DNA from: Pseudomonas nitroreducens
Lineage (GTDB): Bacteria > Pseudomonadota > Gammaproteobacteria > Pseudomonadales > Pseudomonadaceae
NCBI RefSeq assembly: GCF_024170165.1
Contig: NZ_JALJXP010000016.1
Coordinates: forward strand, 98,179 to 162,178
Length of the DNA stretch: 64,000 nt
Reading direction: 5' to 3'
In this document: positions 57,461 through 64,000 of the stretch, piece by piece
Layout: every line of letters starts with the position of its first letter
How positions within the stretch are numbered: position 1 is the first letter of the stretch
Made by a program: the position numbers and the translations under genes
Notes under the pieces: generated by a model
What the model saw: the letters and a program-made list of their open reading frames with translations, nothing else
Told to the model about the DNA's origin: nothing
The model's database searches: none

Positions 57461-57489
57461 AGCCGCTGTCGCACAATGCGACAGCGGCT
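57461..57489. promoter_or_regulatory. 29-bp perfect palindrome with TGTC-N9-GACA core
   Basis: Two 13-bp arms (AGCCGCTGTCGCA and complement) around CAA. The core TGTCGCACAATGCGACA (57467-57483) matches the TGTC-N9-GACA element of the amine-oxidation genes. It lies about 75-100 bp upstream of the sigma-54 promoter, the usual place of an enhancer. Confidence 0.75.
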
Positions 57490-57558
57490 GTATTTCCGCT
57501 TGCCGAAAATTTCATTTAAATCCTTTAAATTCAATAAATTGAGATAAACCACCAGCCT

Positions 57559-57574
57559 TGGCACAGCCGTTGCG
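57559..57574 (+). promoter_or_regulatory. Sigma-54 promoter of aldehyde dehydrogenase
   Basis: TGGCACAGCCGTTGCG has the full -24 (TGGCAC) and -12 (TTGC) elements with GG and GC 10 bases apart. Transcription would start near 57585, about 50 bp before the ATG. Confidence 0.85.
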
Positions 57575-57633
57575 ATGTTCGCCTCAGCACCTCCCGGACC
57601 GGGAGCACGAACAGACAACAAGAGGCCACCGCA

Positions 57634-59127
57634 ATGCTCGCTTCCCTGCCCATCAAGCCCGAATCCCGCGCCTTCCTGCAGCGCGCCCCGAAGATGCTGA
57701 TCGGCGCCGACTGGACCTCCGCCAGCGACGACGCCCTGATGGACCTGCGCAACCCGGCCACCGGCGAAGTGCTCTGCCAGGTGCCGGCCGCCACGCCCGC
57801 CGACGTCGACCGCGCCGTGCGCGCCGCGCGCCAGGCCTTCGATGACTCCGCCTGGAGCCGCACCCGTCCGCGCGAGCGGCAGAACCTGCTGTGGAAGCTC
57901 GCCGACCTGATGGAACGCGACGCCGACCTGCTGGCCGAGCTGGAGTGCCTAAACAACGGCAAGAGCGCCGCCGTCGCCCGCGTGATGGACGTGCAGCTGG
58001 CCATCGACTTCCTGCGCTACATGGCCGGCTATGCCACCAAGATCGAAGGCACTACGGTCGACGTGTCCATGCCGCTGATGCCCGACGGCGAATTCCACGG
58101 CTACATCCGCCGCGAAGCCATCGGCGTGGTGGGCGCCATCGTCGCCTGGAACTTCCCCCTGCTGCTGGCCTGCTGGAAGCTCGGCCCGGCGCTGGCCACC
58201 GGCTGCAGCGTGGTGTTGAAACCGGCCGACGAAACCCCGCTGTCCGCGCTGAAGCTCGCCGAGCTGGTGCTCGAAGCCGGCTACCCGGCCGGCGTGTTCA
58301 ACGTGGTCACCGGCACCGGTATCACCGCCGGCGCCGCCCTCTCGCACCACCCGCTGGTGGACAAGCTGACCTTCACCGGATCCACCCCGGTGGGCAAGGA
58401 AATCGGCAAGGCAGCCATGGACAACATGACCCGCGTGACCCTGGAGCTGGGCGGCAAGTCGCCGACCATCGTCATGGCCGACGCCGACCTTGCCACCGCC
58501 GCCGCCGGCGCTGCCCAGGCGATCTTCTTCAACCAGGGCCAGGTCTGCTGCGCCGGCTCGCGCCTGTACGTGCAGCGCAAGCACTTCGACAACGTCATCG
58601 CCGACATCTCCGGCATCGCCAACGGCATGAAGCTGGGCAATGGCCTGGACCCGAGCATCGACATGGGCCCGCTGATCTCCGCCAAGCAGCAGAAGCGCGT
58701 GTTCGACTACATCGAACTGGGCCGAGGCAAAGGCGCCACCATCGCCTGCGGCGGCGAACAGTTCGGCCCCGGCTACTTCGTCAAACCCACGGTGATCGTC
58801 GACGTCGACCAGAAGAACCCGCTGGTGCAGGAGGAAATCTTCGGCCCGGTGCTGGTCGCCATGCCCTTCGACGACATCGAGGACGCCCTGCGCCGGGCCA
58901 ACGACAGCCCCTACGGTCTGGGCGCGAGCATCTGGTCCAACGACCTGGCGGCGGTGCACCGCATGGTGCCGCGCATCAAGTCCGGCTCGGTGTGGGTCAA
59001 CTGCCACAGCGCGCTGGACCCGGCGCTGCCTTTCGGCGGCTTCAAGATGTCCGGCGTCGGCCGCGAAATGGGCGCCGCCGCGATCGAGCACTACACCGAA
59101 CTGAAATCGGTGCTGATCCGCCTGTAA
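57634..59127 (+). CDS. NAD-dependent aldehyde dehydrogenase, phenylacetaldehyde type
   Basis: A 497-residue aldehyde dehydrogenase. Catalytic Cys lies in FFNQGQVCCAGSR (near 302), the general base Glu in TLELGGKSP (near 268), the oxyanion Asn in VAWNFPLLL (near 170) and NAD contacts in FTGSTPVG. The segment TTVDVSMPL is typical of the phenylacetaldehyde dehydrogenases FeaB, PeaE and StyD. It would oxidise the aldehyde released by QHNDH to an acid such as phenylacetate. Transcribed from a clear sigma-54 promoter with an upstream palindrome. Confidence 0.94.
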   Translation: MLASLPIKPESRAFLQRAPKMLIGADWTSASDDALMDLRNPATGEVLCQVPAATPADVDRAVRAARQAFDDSAWSRTRPRERQNLLWKLADLMERDADLLAELECLNNGKSAAVARVMDVQLAIDFLRYMAGYATKIEGTTVDVSMPLMPDGEFHGYIRREAIGVVGAIVAWNFPLLLACWKLGPALATGCSVVLKPADETPLSALKLAELVLEAGYPAGVFNVVTGTGITAGAALSHHPLVDKLTFTGSTPVGKEIGKAAMDNMTRVTLELGGKSPTIVMADADLATAAAGAAQAIFFNQGQVCCAGSRLYVQRKHFDNVIADISGIANGMKLGNGLDPSIDMGPLISAKQQKRVFDYIELGRGKGATIACGGEQFGPGYFVKPTVIVDVDQKNPLVQEEIFGPVLVAMPFDDIEDALRRANDSPYGLGASIWSNDLAAVHRMVPRIKSGSVWVNCHSALDPALPFGGFKMSGVGREMGAAAIEHYTELKSVLIRL

Positions 59128-59140
59128 GTGATGTAGCTGA

Positions 59141-59192
59141 CCTGTAGGAGCGCGCCCTGCGCGCGATCGCGGGCGTGGCCCGCTGCTACAGG
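59141..59192. repeat. REP element, GATCGCGGGCGTGGCCCG type
   Basis: Starts CTGTAGGAGCGCGCCCTGCG and ends GCTGCTACAGG. Confidence 0.85.
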
Positions 59193-59257
59193 TTCACGCC
59201 GGTATCGAACCAACCTGTCTACCTCGCCCGCGCGGTCCCCCTGCGCGGGTCTTGCAT

Positions 59258-59291
59258 CCCCCGGTCGCGGCAGCGCACGGGGGATTTTTTT
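59258..59291 (+). terminator. Terminator with seven-T run
   Basis: CCCCCG / CGGGGG stem with a 14-base loop followed by ATTTTTTTG; ends the aldehyde dehydrogenase transcript before the convergent GST gene. Confidence 0.7.
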
Positions 59292-59295
59292 GCCC

Positions 59296-59955
59296 TCAAT
59301 CCCGATCCGGCGCGCCCAGCGGGAACAGCGGCCGGTGCGGTCGCGCCTCCTCCACCGCGCGGGCGAAGGACGGACGCGCCAGCAAGCGCGAGCGGTAGGC
59401 ACGCAGCGTCGGGTACTGGTCGCCGATGGGATGGGTCCAGTCCGCATAGAACAGCGACGGAGCCGCGGCGCAGTCGGCGAGGCTGAAGCTGTCACCAGCC
59501 GCCCAGGTGCGCCCGGCCAGCTCCTCCTCCAGCCAGGCATAGGCCAGTTCCAGCTTGCTCACCGCATGGGCCAGGCCTTCGGCGCGCTTGCCTGCTTCGC
59601 CGCTCATGGCGCCCAGAACGGCATGCTGCACCGGAGTCATCACGTGCCAGTCGAAGAAGCGGTCGAGGAAGCGCACGTCCAGCGCCTTCAGCGGATCGTC
59701 CGGCAGCAGGCGCACCGGGCCGGGATGCTTGAGGTGCAGGTACTCGATGACGATGCTGGTCTCGGCGACGCTGTGCTCGCCGTCCAGCAGCACCGGAAAC
59801 TTCGCAATCGGCCACAGGCGCAGCCAGTGCGCGCCGTTCTCCGGCTCATCCGGGCCGAGGCCGCGGAACTCGAAGGGCGTGGCGTTCTCGTAGAGGGCGA
59901 TCAGCACCTTCTGCGTGTAGGAGGAAAACGGATGGCCGAACAGGATGAGGGACAT
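59296..59955 (-). CDS. Glutathione S-transferase family protein
   Basis: A 219-residue GST with the thioredoxin-like N-domain (LFGHPFSSYTQKVLIALYE, cis-Pro in KFPVLLDGE and the Glu-Thr/Ser GSH contacts in VAETSIVIEYL) and an all-helical C-domain with FSLADCAAAP. The Ser near residue 11-12 is the likely activating residue. Role in detoxifying electrophiles; link to aldehyde metabolism is only positional. Confidence 0.92.
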   Translation of the reverse strand: MSLILFGHPFSSYTQKVLIALYENATPFEFRGLGPDEPENGAHWLRLWPIAKFPVLLDGEHSVAETSIVIEYLHLKHPGPVRLLPDDPLKALDVRFLDRFFDWHVMTPVQHAVLGAMSGEAGKRAEGLAHAVSKLELAYAWLEEELAGRTWAAGDSFSLADCAAAPSLFYADWTHPIGDQYPTLRAYRSRLLARPSFARAVEEARPHRPLFPLGAPDRD

Positions 59956-60263
59956 GGCGGGTCACCTGAGGCAGACGAAAGTACTCAGCCTAGACCCGAA
60001 TGCCGGCGGGCGAAGCGAGCATGACCGCCGATCCGATCGGGCCGCCGCGCAAGGCCGTTCGATGCGTACGGAACCCTCGTTCCAGAGAGGCCCATCGCCA
60101 CCATGCCAGCAGCCGTCCATGTCGTTTTTGGTCATGCCCACGGCGATTTCGAGCAACTCGCCGCCCACCCGGTGCCTTAGCTTGAGCCCCGCGTGAAGCG
60201 CATTGCCGCACCCGGCCACGCGTCACCGCGCCCTGGATAACAATTTCAATAAAAGGCCGACAG
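59956..60263. other. Divergent promoter region GST / gabP-like gene
   Basis: 308 bp between divergent starts. The gabP-like gene has AAAAGG before its ATG and an AT-rich stretch (60236-60256). No sigma-54 or TGTC-N9-GACA element seen. Short open frames here look accidental. Confidence 0.5.
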
Positions 60264-61676
60264 ATGAGTGCTCCCAGTGCAAAAGGCGCCAATGGCGATC
60301 TGGTGCAGGGCTTCAAGCCCCGTCACGTAACCATGCTCTCCATCGCGGGAATCATCGGCGCCGGCTTGTTCGTCGGCTCCGGCCACGCCATCGCCGCCGC
60401 CGGCCCCGCCGCCATCGTTGCCTACGCGCTCTCAGGACTGCTGGTGGTACTGGTGATGCGCATGCTCGGCGAGATGGCCGTGGCCAGCCCCGATACCGGC
60501 TCCTTCTCCGCCTACGCCGACCAGGCCATCGGCCGCTGGGCCGGCTTCACCATCGGCTGGCTGTACTGGTGGTTCTGGGTGCTGGTCATCCCCATCGAGG
60601 CCATCGCCGCCGGGGTGATCCTCAACAACTGGTTCCCGCAGGTCGAGACCTGGGTGTTCGCCCTGTCGATGACACTGCTGCTCACCGTCACCAACCTGTT
60701 CAGCGTCGCCAAGTACGGCGAATTCGAATTCTGGTTCGCCATGCTCAAGGTGGTGGCCATCGTCGCCTTCATCGGCCTCGGCGCCGCCGCGCTGTTCGGC
60801 CTGCTGCCGGGGCGCGAGGCCAGCGGCCTGAGCAAGCTCATGCACGAGCACGGCGGCTTCATGCCCAATGGCTGGACGGCCATCTTCAGCGCGCTGATCA
60901 CTACACTGTTCAGCTTCATCGGCACCGAGGCAGTGACCATCGCCGCCGCCGAATCCAGCGACCCCAGCCGAAACATCGCCAAGGCCACCCGCTCGGTGAT
61001 CTGGCGCATCAGCGTGTTCTACCTGCTGTCGATCCTGGTGATCATCTCGGTGGTGCCGTGGGACGATCCGCGTCTGGTGGAGATCGGCTCCTACCAGCGC
61101 GCGCTGGAGCTGCTGCACATCCCCAACGCACAACTGCTGATGGACCTGGTAGTGCTGGTCGCCGTGGCCAGCTGCCTGAACTCCTCGGTGTACATCGCCT
61201 CGCGGATGATCTATTCCCTGAGCCGGCGCCACGATGCGCCGGCCTTCATCCAGCGCACCTCCGCCGCCGGCGTGCCGCGCGCGGCAGTGATCGCCAGCAC
61301 GCTGATCGGCATGTTCACCACCCTGCTCAACTTCTTCGCGCCCGGGCGGCTGTTCGAGTTCCTGCTGGCCAGCTCCGGCTCCATCGCCCTGCTGGTCTAC
61401 CTCGCCATCGCCGTGTCGCAGCTGCGCATGCGCGGCATCCTGCGCCGGCGCAACCACCAGCTGGTTTTCCGCATGTGGCTGTTCCCCTGGCTGACCTGGC
61501 TGGTGATCGGGATCATCAGCTTCATCCTCGCGGTGATGTTCATCATGCCGACGCACCGCATCGAGGTGAGTTCGACCCTGGCGCTGACGGTGATCATCAT
61601 CCTGCTCAGCCAGACCAGCCGGCGCAGTTCGCCCCACGCCCCATCCGCCCTCGGCCGTCGCGCCGTGCGCGGCTGA
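60264..61676 (+). CDS. gabP: GABA permease-type amino acid transporter
   Basis: A 470-residue APC-superfamily permease with 12 membrane helices. Strong match in pattern to E. coli GabP: KPRHVTMLSIAGIIGAGLFVGSG, TGSFSAYADQAIGRWAGFTIGWLYWWFW, FSFIGTEAVTIAAAES and SCLNSSVYIASRM. It would import GABA or a related amino acid or amine by proton symport. Followed 33 bp later by a GlxA-like regulator gene. In this locus it may feed amines or omega-amino acids into the pathway. Confidence 0.93.
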   Translation: MSAPSAKGANGDLVQGFKPRHVTMLSIAGIIGAGLFVGSGHAIAAAGPAAIVAYALSGLLVVLVMRMLGEMAVASPDTGSFSAYADQAIGRWAGFTIGWLYWWFWVLVIPIEAIAAGVILNNWFPQVETWVFALSMTLLLTVTNLFSVAKYGEFEFWFAMLKVVAIVAFIGLGAAALFGLLPGREASGLSKLMHEHGGFMPNGWTAIFSALITTLFSFIGTEAVTIAAAESSDPSRNIAKATRSVIWRISVFYLLSILVIISVVPWDDPRLVEIGSYQRALELLHIPNAQLLMDLVVLVAVASCLNSSVYIASRMIYSLSRRHDAPAFIQRTSAAGVPRAAVIASTLIGMFTTLLNFFAPGRLFEFLLASSGSIALLVYLAIAVSQLRMRGILRRRNHQLVFRMWLFPWLTWLVIGIISFILAVMFIMPTHRIEVSSTLALTVIIILLSQTSRRSSPHAPSALGRRAVRG

Positions 61677-61709
61677 GCCGGTCACCAACCCACGCAGACG
61701 AGGTGCCGA

Positions 61710-62744
61710 TTGGTCGAACGCCGCCAGTTCAGTGGGGCCATGCAGGGCCGCAACCTGCGCTACCTCGACGGAGATTCCAGGGAGCCCGGCCGCCTCGCAC
61801 GGGTGGGTTTCCTGCTGCTGGAACACTTCTCCCTGCCCGCCTTCACCCAGGCGCTGGACACACTGGTCACGGCCAACCTGATCCGCACGCAGACCTTCGC
61901 CACCGAGACCTTCAGCCTCGACGGCGAATCCGTCACCAGCGACCTCGGTCTGGTGATCTGCCCCGGCGCCACACTGACGTCGGCGCAGCTCGCCGAGCTG
62001 GACCTGCTGGTGGTCTGCGGCGGCCTGCGCACTCACCTGCGCGCCATCCCGGAGCTGACCCGCCTGCTACAGGCAGCCGCCGACAAGGGCATCGCCCTCG
62101 CCGGCCTGTGGAACGGCGCCTGGTTCCTCGGCCAGGCCGGCCTGCTGGATGGCTACCGTTGCGCCATCCACCCGGAGAACCGCGCGGCGCTGGCGGAAAT
62201 CGCCCGGCACAGCGAAGTCACCAGCGAGAGCTACCAGGCCGACCGCGACCGCCTCACCGCCGCCAGCCCGACCGGTGCCTTCAACCTGGTGCTGGAGTGG
62301 ATCAACGCCCGCCATGGCCGCGAACTGGTGGACGCCATCGTCGACATCCTCGCCTTCGAGGAATCGCGCTTCCGCCGCACCCGCCCGGCACTGCACGAGA
62401 AGCTCAGCGAGCCGCTGCGCGAGGCGATCAACCTGATGAGCGCGAACATCGAGGAGCCGCTGAACCAGGACCAGCTTTCACGCTACGTAGGCCGCTCGAA
62501 ACGGCAGATCGAGCGGCTGTTCCAGGAGCAACTGGGCACTACGCCGGTGCGCTATTACCTGGAGCTGCGCATCACCGAAAGCCGCCGCCTGCTGCAGCAT
62601 TCCAGCCTGCCGATGTACGAGGTCGGCCTGGCCTGCGGCTTCGTCTCGCCCAGCCATTTCAGCAAGTGCTACACGTCGTTCTATGGCTACTCGCCGTCAA
62701 AGGAAGCCCGCTTTGGTTGCGTGAAGGCGCAGCGAACCGTGTAG
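61710..62744 (+). CDS. GlxA-family AraC-type regulator
   Basis: A 344-residue regulator with an N-terminal DJ-1/PfpI-like domain (about 30-190, with the elbow motif LLVVCGGLRTHL holding a cysteine near 95) and a C-terminal AraC double HTH (LSRYVGRSKRQIERLFQEQ and MYEVGLACGFVSPSHFSKCY). Family members CdhR, ArgR, GbdR and SouR sense nitrogenous ligands such as carnitine, arginine and glycine betaine, so an amine or amino-acid ligand is likely. Starts at a TTG (61710) with GAGGTG upstream; the ATG at 61740 is an alternative. It probably controls the gabP-like gene. Confidence 0.9.
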   Translation: MVERRQFSGAMQGRNLRYLDGDSREPGRLARVGFLLLEHFSLPAFTQALDTLVTANLIRTQTFATETFSLDGESVTSDLGLVICPGATLTSAQLAELDLLVVCGGLRTHLRAIPELTRLLQAAADKGIALAGLWNGAWFLGQAGLLDGYRCAIHPENRAALAEIARHSEVTSESYQADRDRLTAASPTGAFNLVLEWINARHGRELVDAIVDILAFEESRFRRTRPALHEKLSEPLREAINLMSANIEEPLNQDQLSRYVGRSKRQIERLFQEQLGTTPVRYYLELRITESRRLLQHSSLPMYEVGLACGFVSPSHFSKCYTSFYGYSPSKEARFGCVKAQRTV

Positions 62745-62759
62745 GACAGACGTTGGGCT

Positions 62760-62798
62760 GTTCGCGAGCAAGGACTGGGCGTCCCCCTCGGTCCTACA
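62760..62798. repeat. Aberrant REP with GGCGTCCCCCTCG insert
   Basis: GTTCGCGAGCAAGGACTGGG then CGTCCCCCTCGGTCCTACA; same altered form as at 37.07 kb. Confidence 0.8.
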
Positions 62799-62833
62799 AA
62801 GAGCCCTTACGCCCCCCAGAAGTTAGCTCGGTT

Positions 62834-62911
62834 CGTAGGGCGCATAACGCGCCAGCGTTATCCGCCGCAAGGTAATCGGCGGATAACCCGTTCCGGGTTA
62901 TGCGCCCTACG
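62834..62911. repeat. 78-bp imperfect palindrome, copy 2
   Basis: CGTAGGGCGCATAACGCGCC...GGTTATGCGCCCTACG, nearly self-complementary; direct copy of the element at 46508-46582, same orientation. Confidence 0.85.
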
Positions 62912-62981
62912 TGTCTGGCTTTGGCTTTGCAGAAGATTTCCAGCGAAACATCCGCGCATGCCGACTGCCCCGTTCAGGAGG

Positions 62982-63090
62982 CCTCGTTGAAGCGGAGTTT
63001 CAGGGGTTGAGCGGCATGGATGCCGCGAGAGCGGCGATGGGCCAGGGATGGCCCTTCGACGCGTGCCCCTGAAACTTCGCTGCAACGAGG
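62982..63090. repeat. 109-bp hairpin element with nested stem-loops
   Basis: 25-bp arms (62982-63006 and 63066-63090) pair with two mismatches. Inside are two further hairpins, GCGGCATGGATGCCGC and GGGCCAGGGATGGCCC, giving a three-armed structure. Looks like a mobile or structured repeat, no coding capacity. Confidence 0.75.
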
Positions 63091-63209
63091 GAATTTTTCG
63101 CCTAAGCGAAAAACCGGATGTCCGGGGCAAGACCTTTGCCTTCTTTGGGTCGTTTGCCAAAGAAGGTCGCCCGAGGGGGCGAAATAGAAAGCCTGAGCGC
63201 ACACCAAAG

Positions 63210-63302
63210 CGGCGCAGGAACACCCAAGCCAAGGCAGCAGAACGGCAGCACCGGAGCAAAAGAAAACGCCGGCGCTACCGGCGGATCGCGGGCATGGCCC
63301 GC
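63210..63302. repeat. 93-bp dispersed repeat, copy 1
   Basis: Begins CGGCGCAGGAACACCCAAGCC and ends GGCATGGCCCGC, containing the hairpin CGCCGGCGCTACCGGCG. Copy 2 is at 63831-63923. Confidence 0.75.
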
Positions 63303-63363
63303 TCCTGCACGACGGAGCCGGACGCGTCCGATTGACACCCGCTACCCGAGTCCCTACCGTTGC

Positions 63364-63546
63364 CCCGCTGCCCCAGATGGGCAGACGGGATTGGCGTCCC
63401 GTTCAAGAGAAGGTGCATGAACCTTGGTTCAGCTCCTCGCATGGTTGCACCCGCGTTATGGGAGGGCCGTGCAGGGCATCTTCGGATGCGCCGTTTTCTC
63501 TTGACGGTACGCCAACCTGTACGGTCCGCCCACCCTGATTGGCGTC
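63364..63546 (+). promoter_or_regulatory. Structured leader upstream of small gene
   Basis: Several stems are evident: CCCGCTGCCC hairpin (63364-63389); a long-range stem between 63391-63411 and 63496-63515; TGAACC-TT-GGTTCA (63418-63431); TGCAC/GTGCA (63446-63473); GCATC-TTCG-GATGC with a UUCG tetraloop (63476-63489). A second TTGGCGTC at 63539-63546, about 37 bp before the start codon, competes for the same partner (63509-63515), so two exclusive folds are possible. Confidence 0.6.
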
Positions 63547-63582
63547 GGGGCGCGGTCACTCAAATCTCAAGAGATGCAATCC

Positions 63583-63819
63583 ATGACCTTCGCCGCACCC
63601 ACCCTGCTCCACCTGAACGACGACATCACCGCACTGTCATTACGGGATGCCGCCGACGGCCGCCATCACGCGCTGCGCCAAATGCTCGGTTTCCTCTCCG
63701 GCATTGGCGATCATGGGAATCCTTCTTCGGAGGTGCTGGCCGGCGTCTTCTCCTGCCTGCAATACCTCGCGGACGACTCTGCCCATCTCTACACCGCTGC
63801 CGACAGACTGCGGTCGTAG
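63583..63819 (+). CDS. Small hypothetical protein behind structured leader
   Basis: A 78-residue soluble, mostly helical protein (MTFAAPTLLHLNDDITALSL, then a region rich in Ala, Leu and Asp). The ATG at 63583 is preferred because AAGAG stands about 9 bases upstream; the ATG at 63574 directly abuts it. In size and layout it recalls the small DUF3077/DUF6124-like proteins common in Pseudomonas, but I cannot confirm the family. Its expression is probably governed by the leader just upstream. Confidence 0.6.
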   Translation: MTFAAPTLLHLNDDITALSLRDAADGRHHALRQMLGFLSGIGDHGNPSSEVLAGVFSCLQYLADDSAHLYTAADRLRS

Positions 63820-63830
63820 GATGGGTGGAG

Positions 63831-63923
63831 CGGCGCTGGAACACCCAATCCAACGCAACAAACCTGCAATACCAGAGCAAGACAAAACGCCGGCCCTGCC
63901 GGCGGGTCGCGGGCATGGCCCGC
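63831..63923. repeat. 93-bp dispersed repeat, copy 2
   Basis: CGGCGCTGGAACACCCAATCC...GGCATGGCCCGCT; aligns with copy 1 throughout, direct orientation, straddling the small gene together with copy 1. The remaining bases to the window end show no feature. Confidence 0.75.
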
Positions 63924-64000
63924 TTGTATGGCGTTAGGGTAGGAACCTGTCGGGGGTGGAGGGACAAGACCCGCTTCTGCAAGCCAGACGGTAGGAGACT

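Larger units (their letters stand above)
57251..57633. other. Regulatory and repeat region before the aldehyde dehydrogenase
   Basis: About 380 bp with no gene. It holds a CCCTCTCCC inverted pair, a 29-bp perfect palindrome and a sigma-54 promoter. The intervening stretch 57490-57550 is strongly AT-rich, as expected for the bendable DNA between an enhancer and a sigma-54 promoter. Confidence 0.7.
62745..63582. other. Repeat- and hairpin-rich intergenic region
   Basis: About 840 bp with no supported gene. In order: altered REP, 78-bp palindrome copy 2, large 109-bp hairpin element, a CCTTCTTTGG hairpin (63139-63166), a 93-bp repeat and a structured leader before the final small gene. Confidence 0.7.

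Noticed and set aside
60203..62875. 890-codon plus-strand frame across gabP-like and GlxA-like genes
   Set aside because: Arg/Pro/His-rich shadow frame of two strong genes in other frames.
63042..63340. Several 70-100 codon frames in the repeat region before the last gene
   Set aside because: They translate hairpins and dispersed repeats and have no ribosome sites.

Overview
The window is chromosomal DNA of a high-GC Pseudomonas, most likely from the P. aeruginosa / P. citronellolis / P. nitroreducens side of the genus. Reasons are the GC-rich codon third positions, the many copies of the Pseudomonas REP core (GAGCGAGCTTGCTCGCGAA and its inverse), and gene order. From memory of PAO1, tamB-tamA-GNAT-xthA matches PA2542-PA2545, and the TerC gene through the second AMP-ligase matches PA2549-PA2557. 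No rRNA, tRNA, CRISPR array, prophage or insertion sequence was seen.

Layout. 1-4.7 kb: a sulfur-scavenging cluster with the end of an SfnB-like acyl-CoA-dehydrogenase-fold enzyme, an NtaA/DmoA flavin monooxygenase and a MetI/MetQ/MetN-type importer. 4.9-10.3 kb: small housekeeping or stress genes (membrane protein, VOC protein, alpha/beta hydrolase, divergent LysR and aldo/keto reductase, SNase-like protein, substrate-binding protein). 10.3-20.3 kb: mgtA, tamB-tamA, a GNAT and xthA. 20.3-27.7 kb: an unfamiliar block in the position where PAO1 has other genes. It holds two paralogous coiled-coil proteins around a response regulator whose receiver lacks the phospho-acceptor Asp, a PstS-OmpA fusion, a lipoprotein and small unknowns.

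28-42.4 kb: terC, then a fatty-acid or branched acyl-CoA oxidation block (two acyl-CoA dehydrogenases, thiolase, SDR, two acyl-CoA synthetases, LysR and AraC regulators) interrupted by a large chemoreceptor. A perfect LiuR-like palindrome lies in front of the last synthetase. 42.9-47.6 kb: pbpG, a PaaI-type thioesterase, a second thiolase, TetR and SDR genes.

48-62.7 kb: an amine-oxidation locus. It contains the complete three-subunit quinohemoprotein amine dehydrogenase (QHNDH) with its radical-SAM crosslinking enzyme, a CcmF-like heme lyase, an MHS-family transporter, a phenylacetaldehyde-type dehydrogenase, GST, a GabP-type permease and a GlxA-like regulator. Amines would be oxidised in the periplasm to aldehydes, which the dehydrogenase converts to acids. 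Sigma-54-type promoters precede the QHNDH operon and the aldehyde dehydrogenase. A 17-bp TGTC-N9-GACA element occurs upstream of both, and again (with one changed base) upstream of the heme lyase, which suggests one enhancer-binding protein controls the pathway.

62.7-64 kb: repeat-rich DNA with large hairpins and a strongly structured element just upstream of a small unknown gene. The most interesting leads are the coiled-coil/pseudo-receiver block, the QHNDH regulon with its own heme lyase, and the structured leader at 63.36-63.55 kb.
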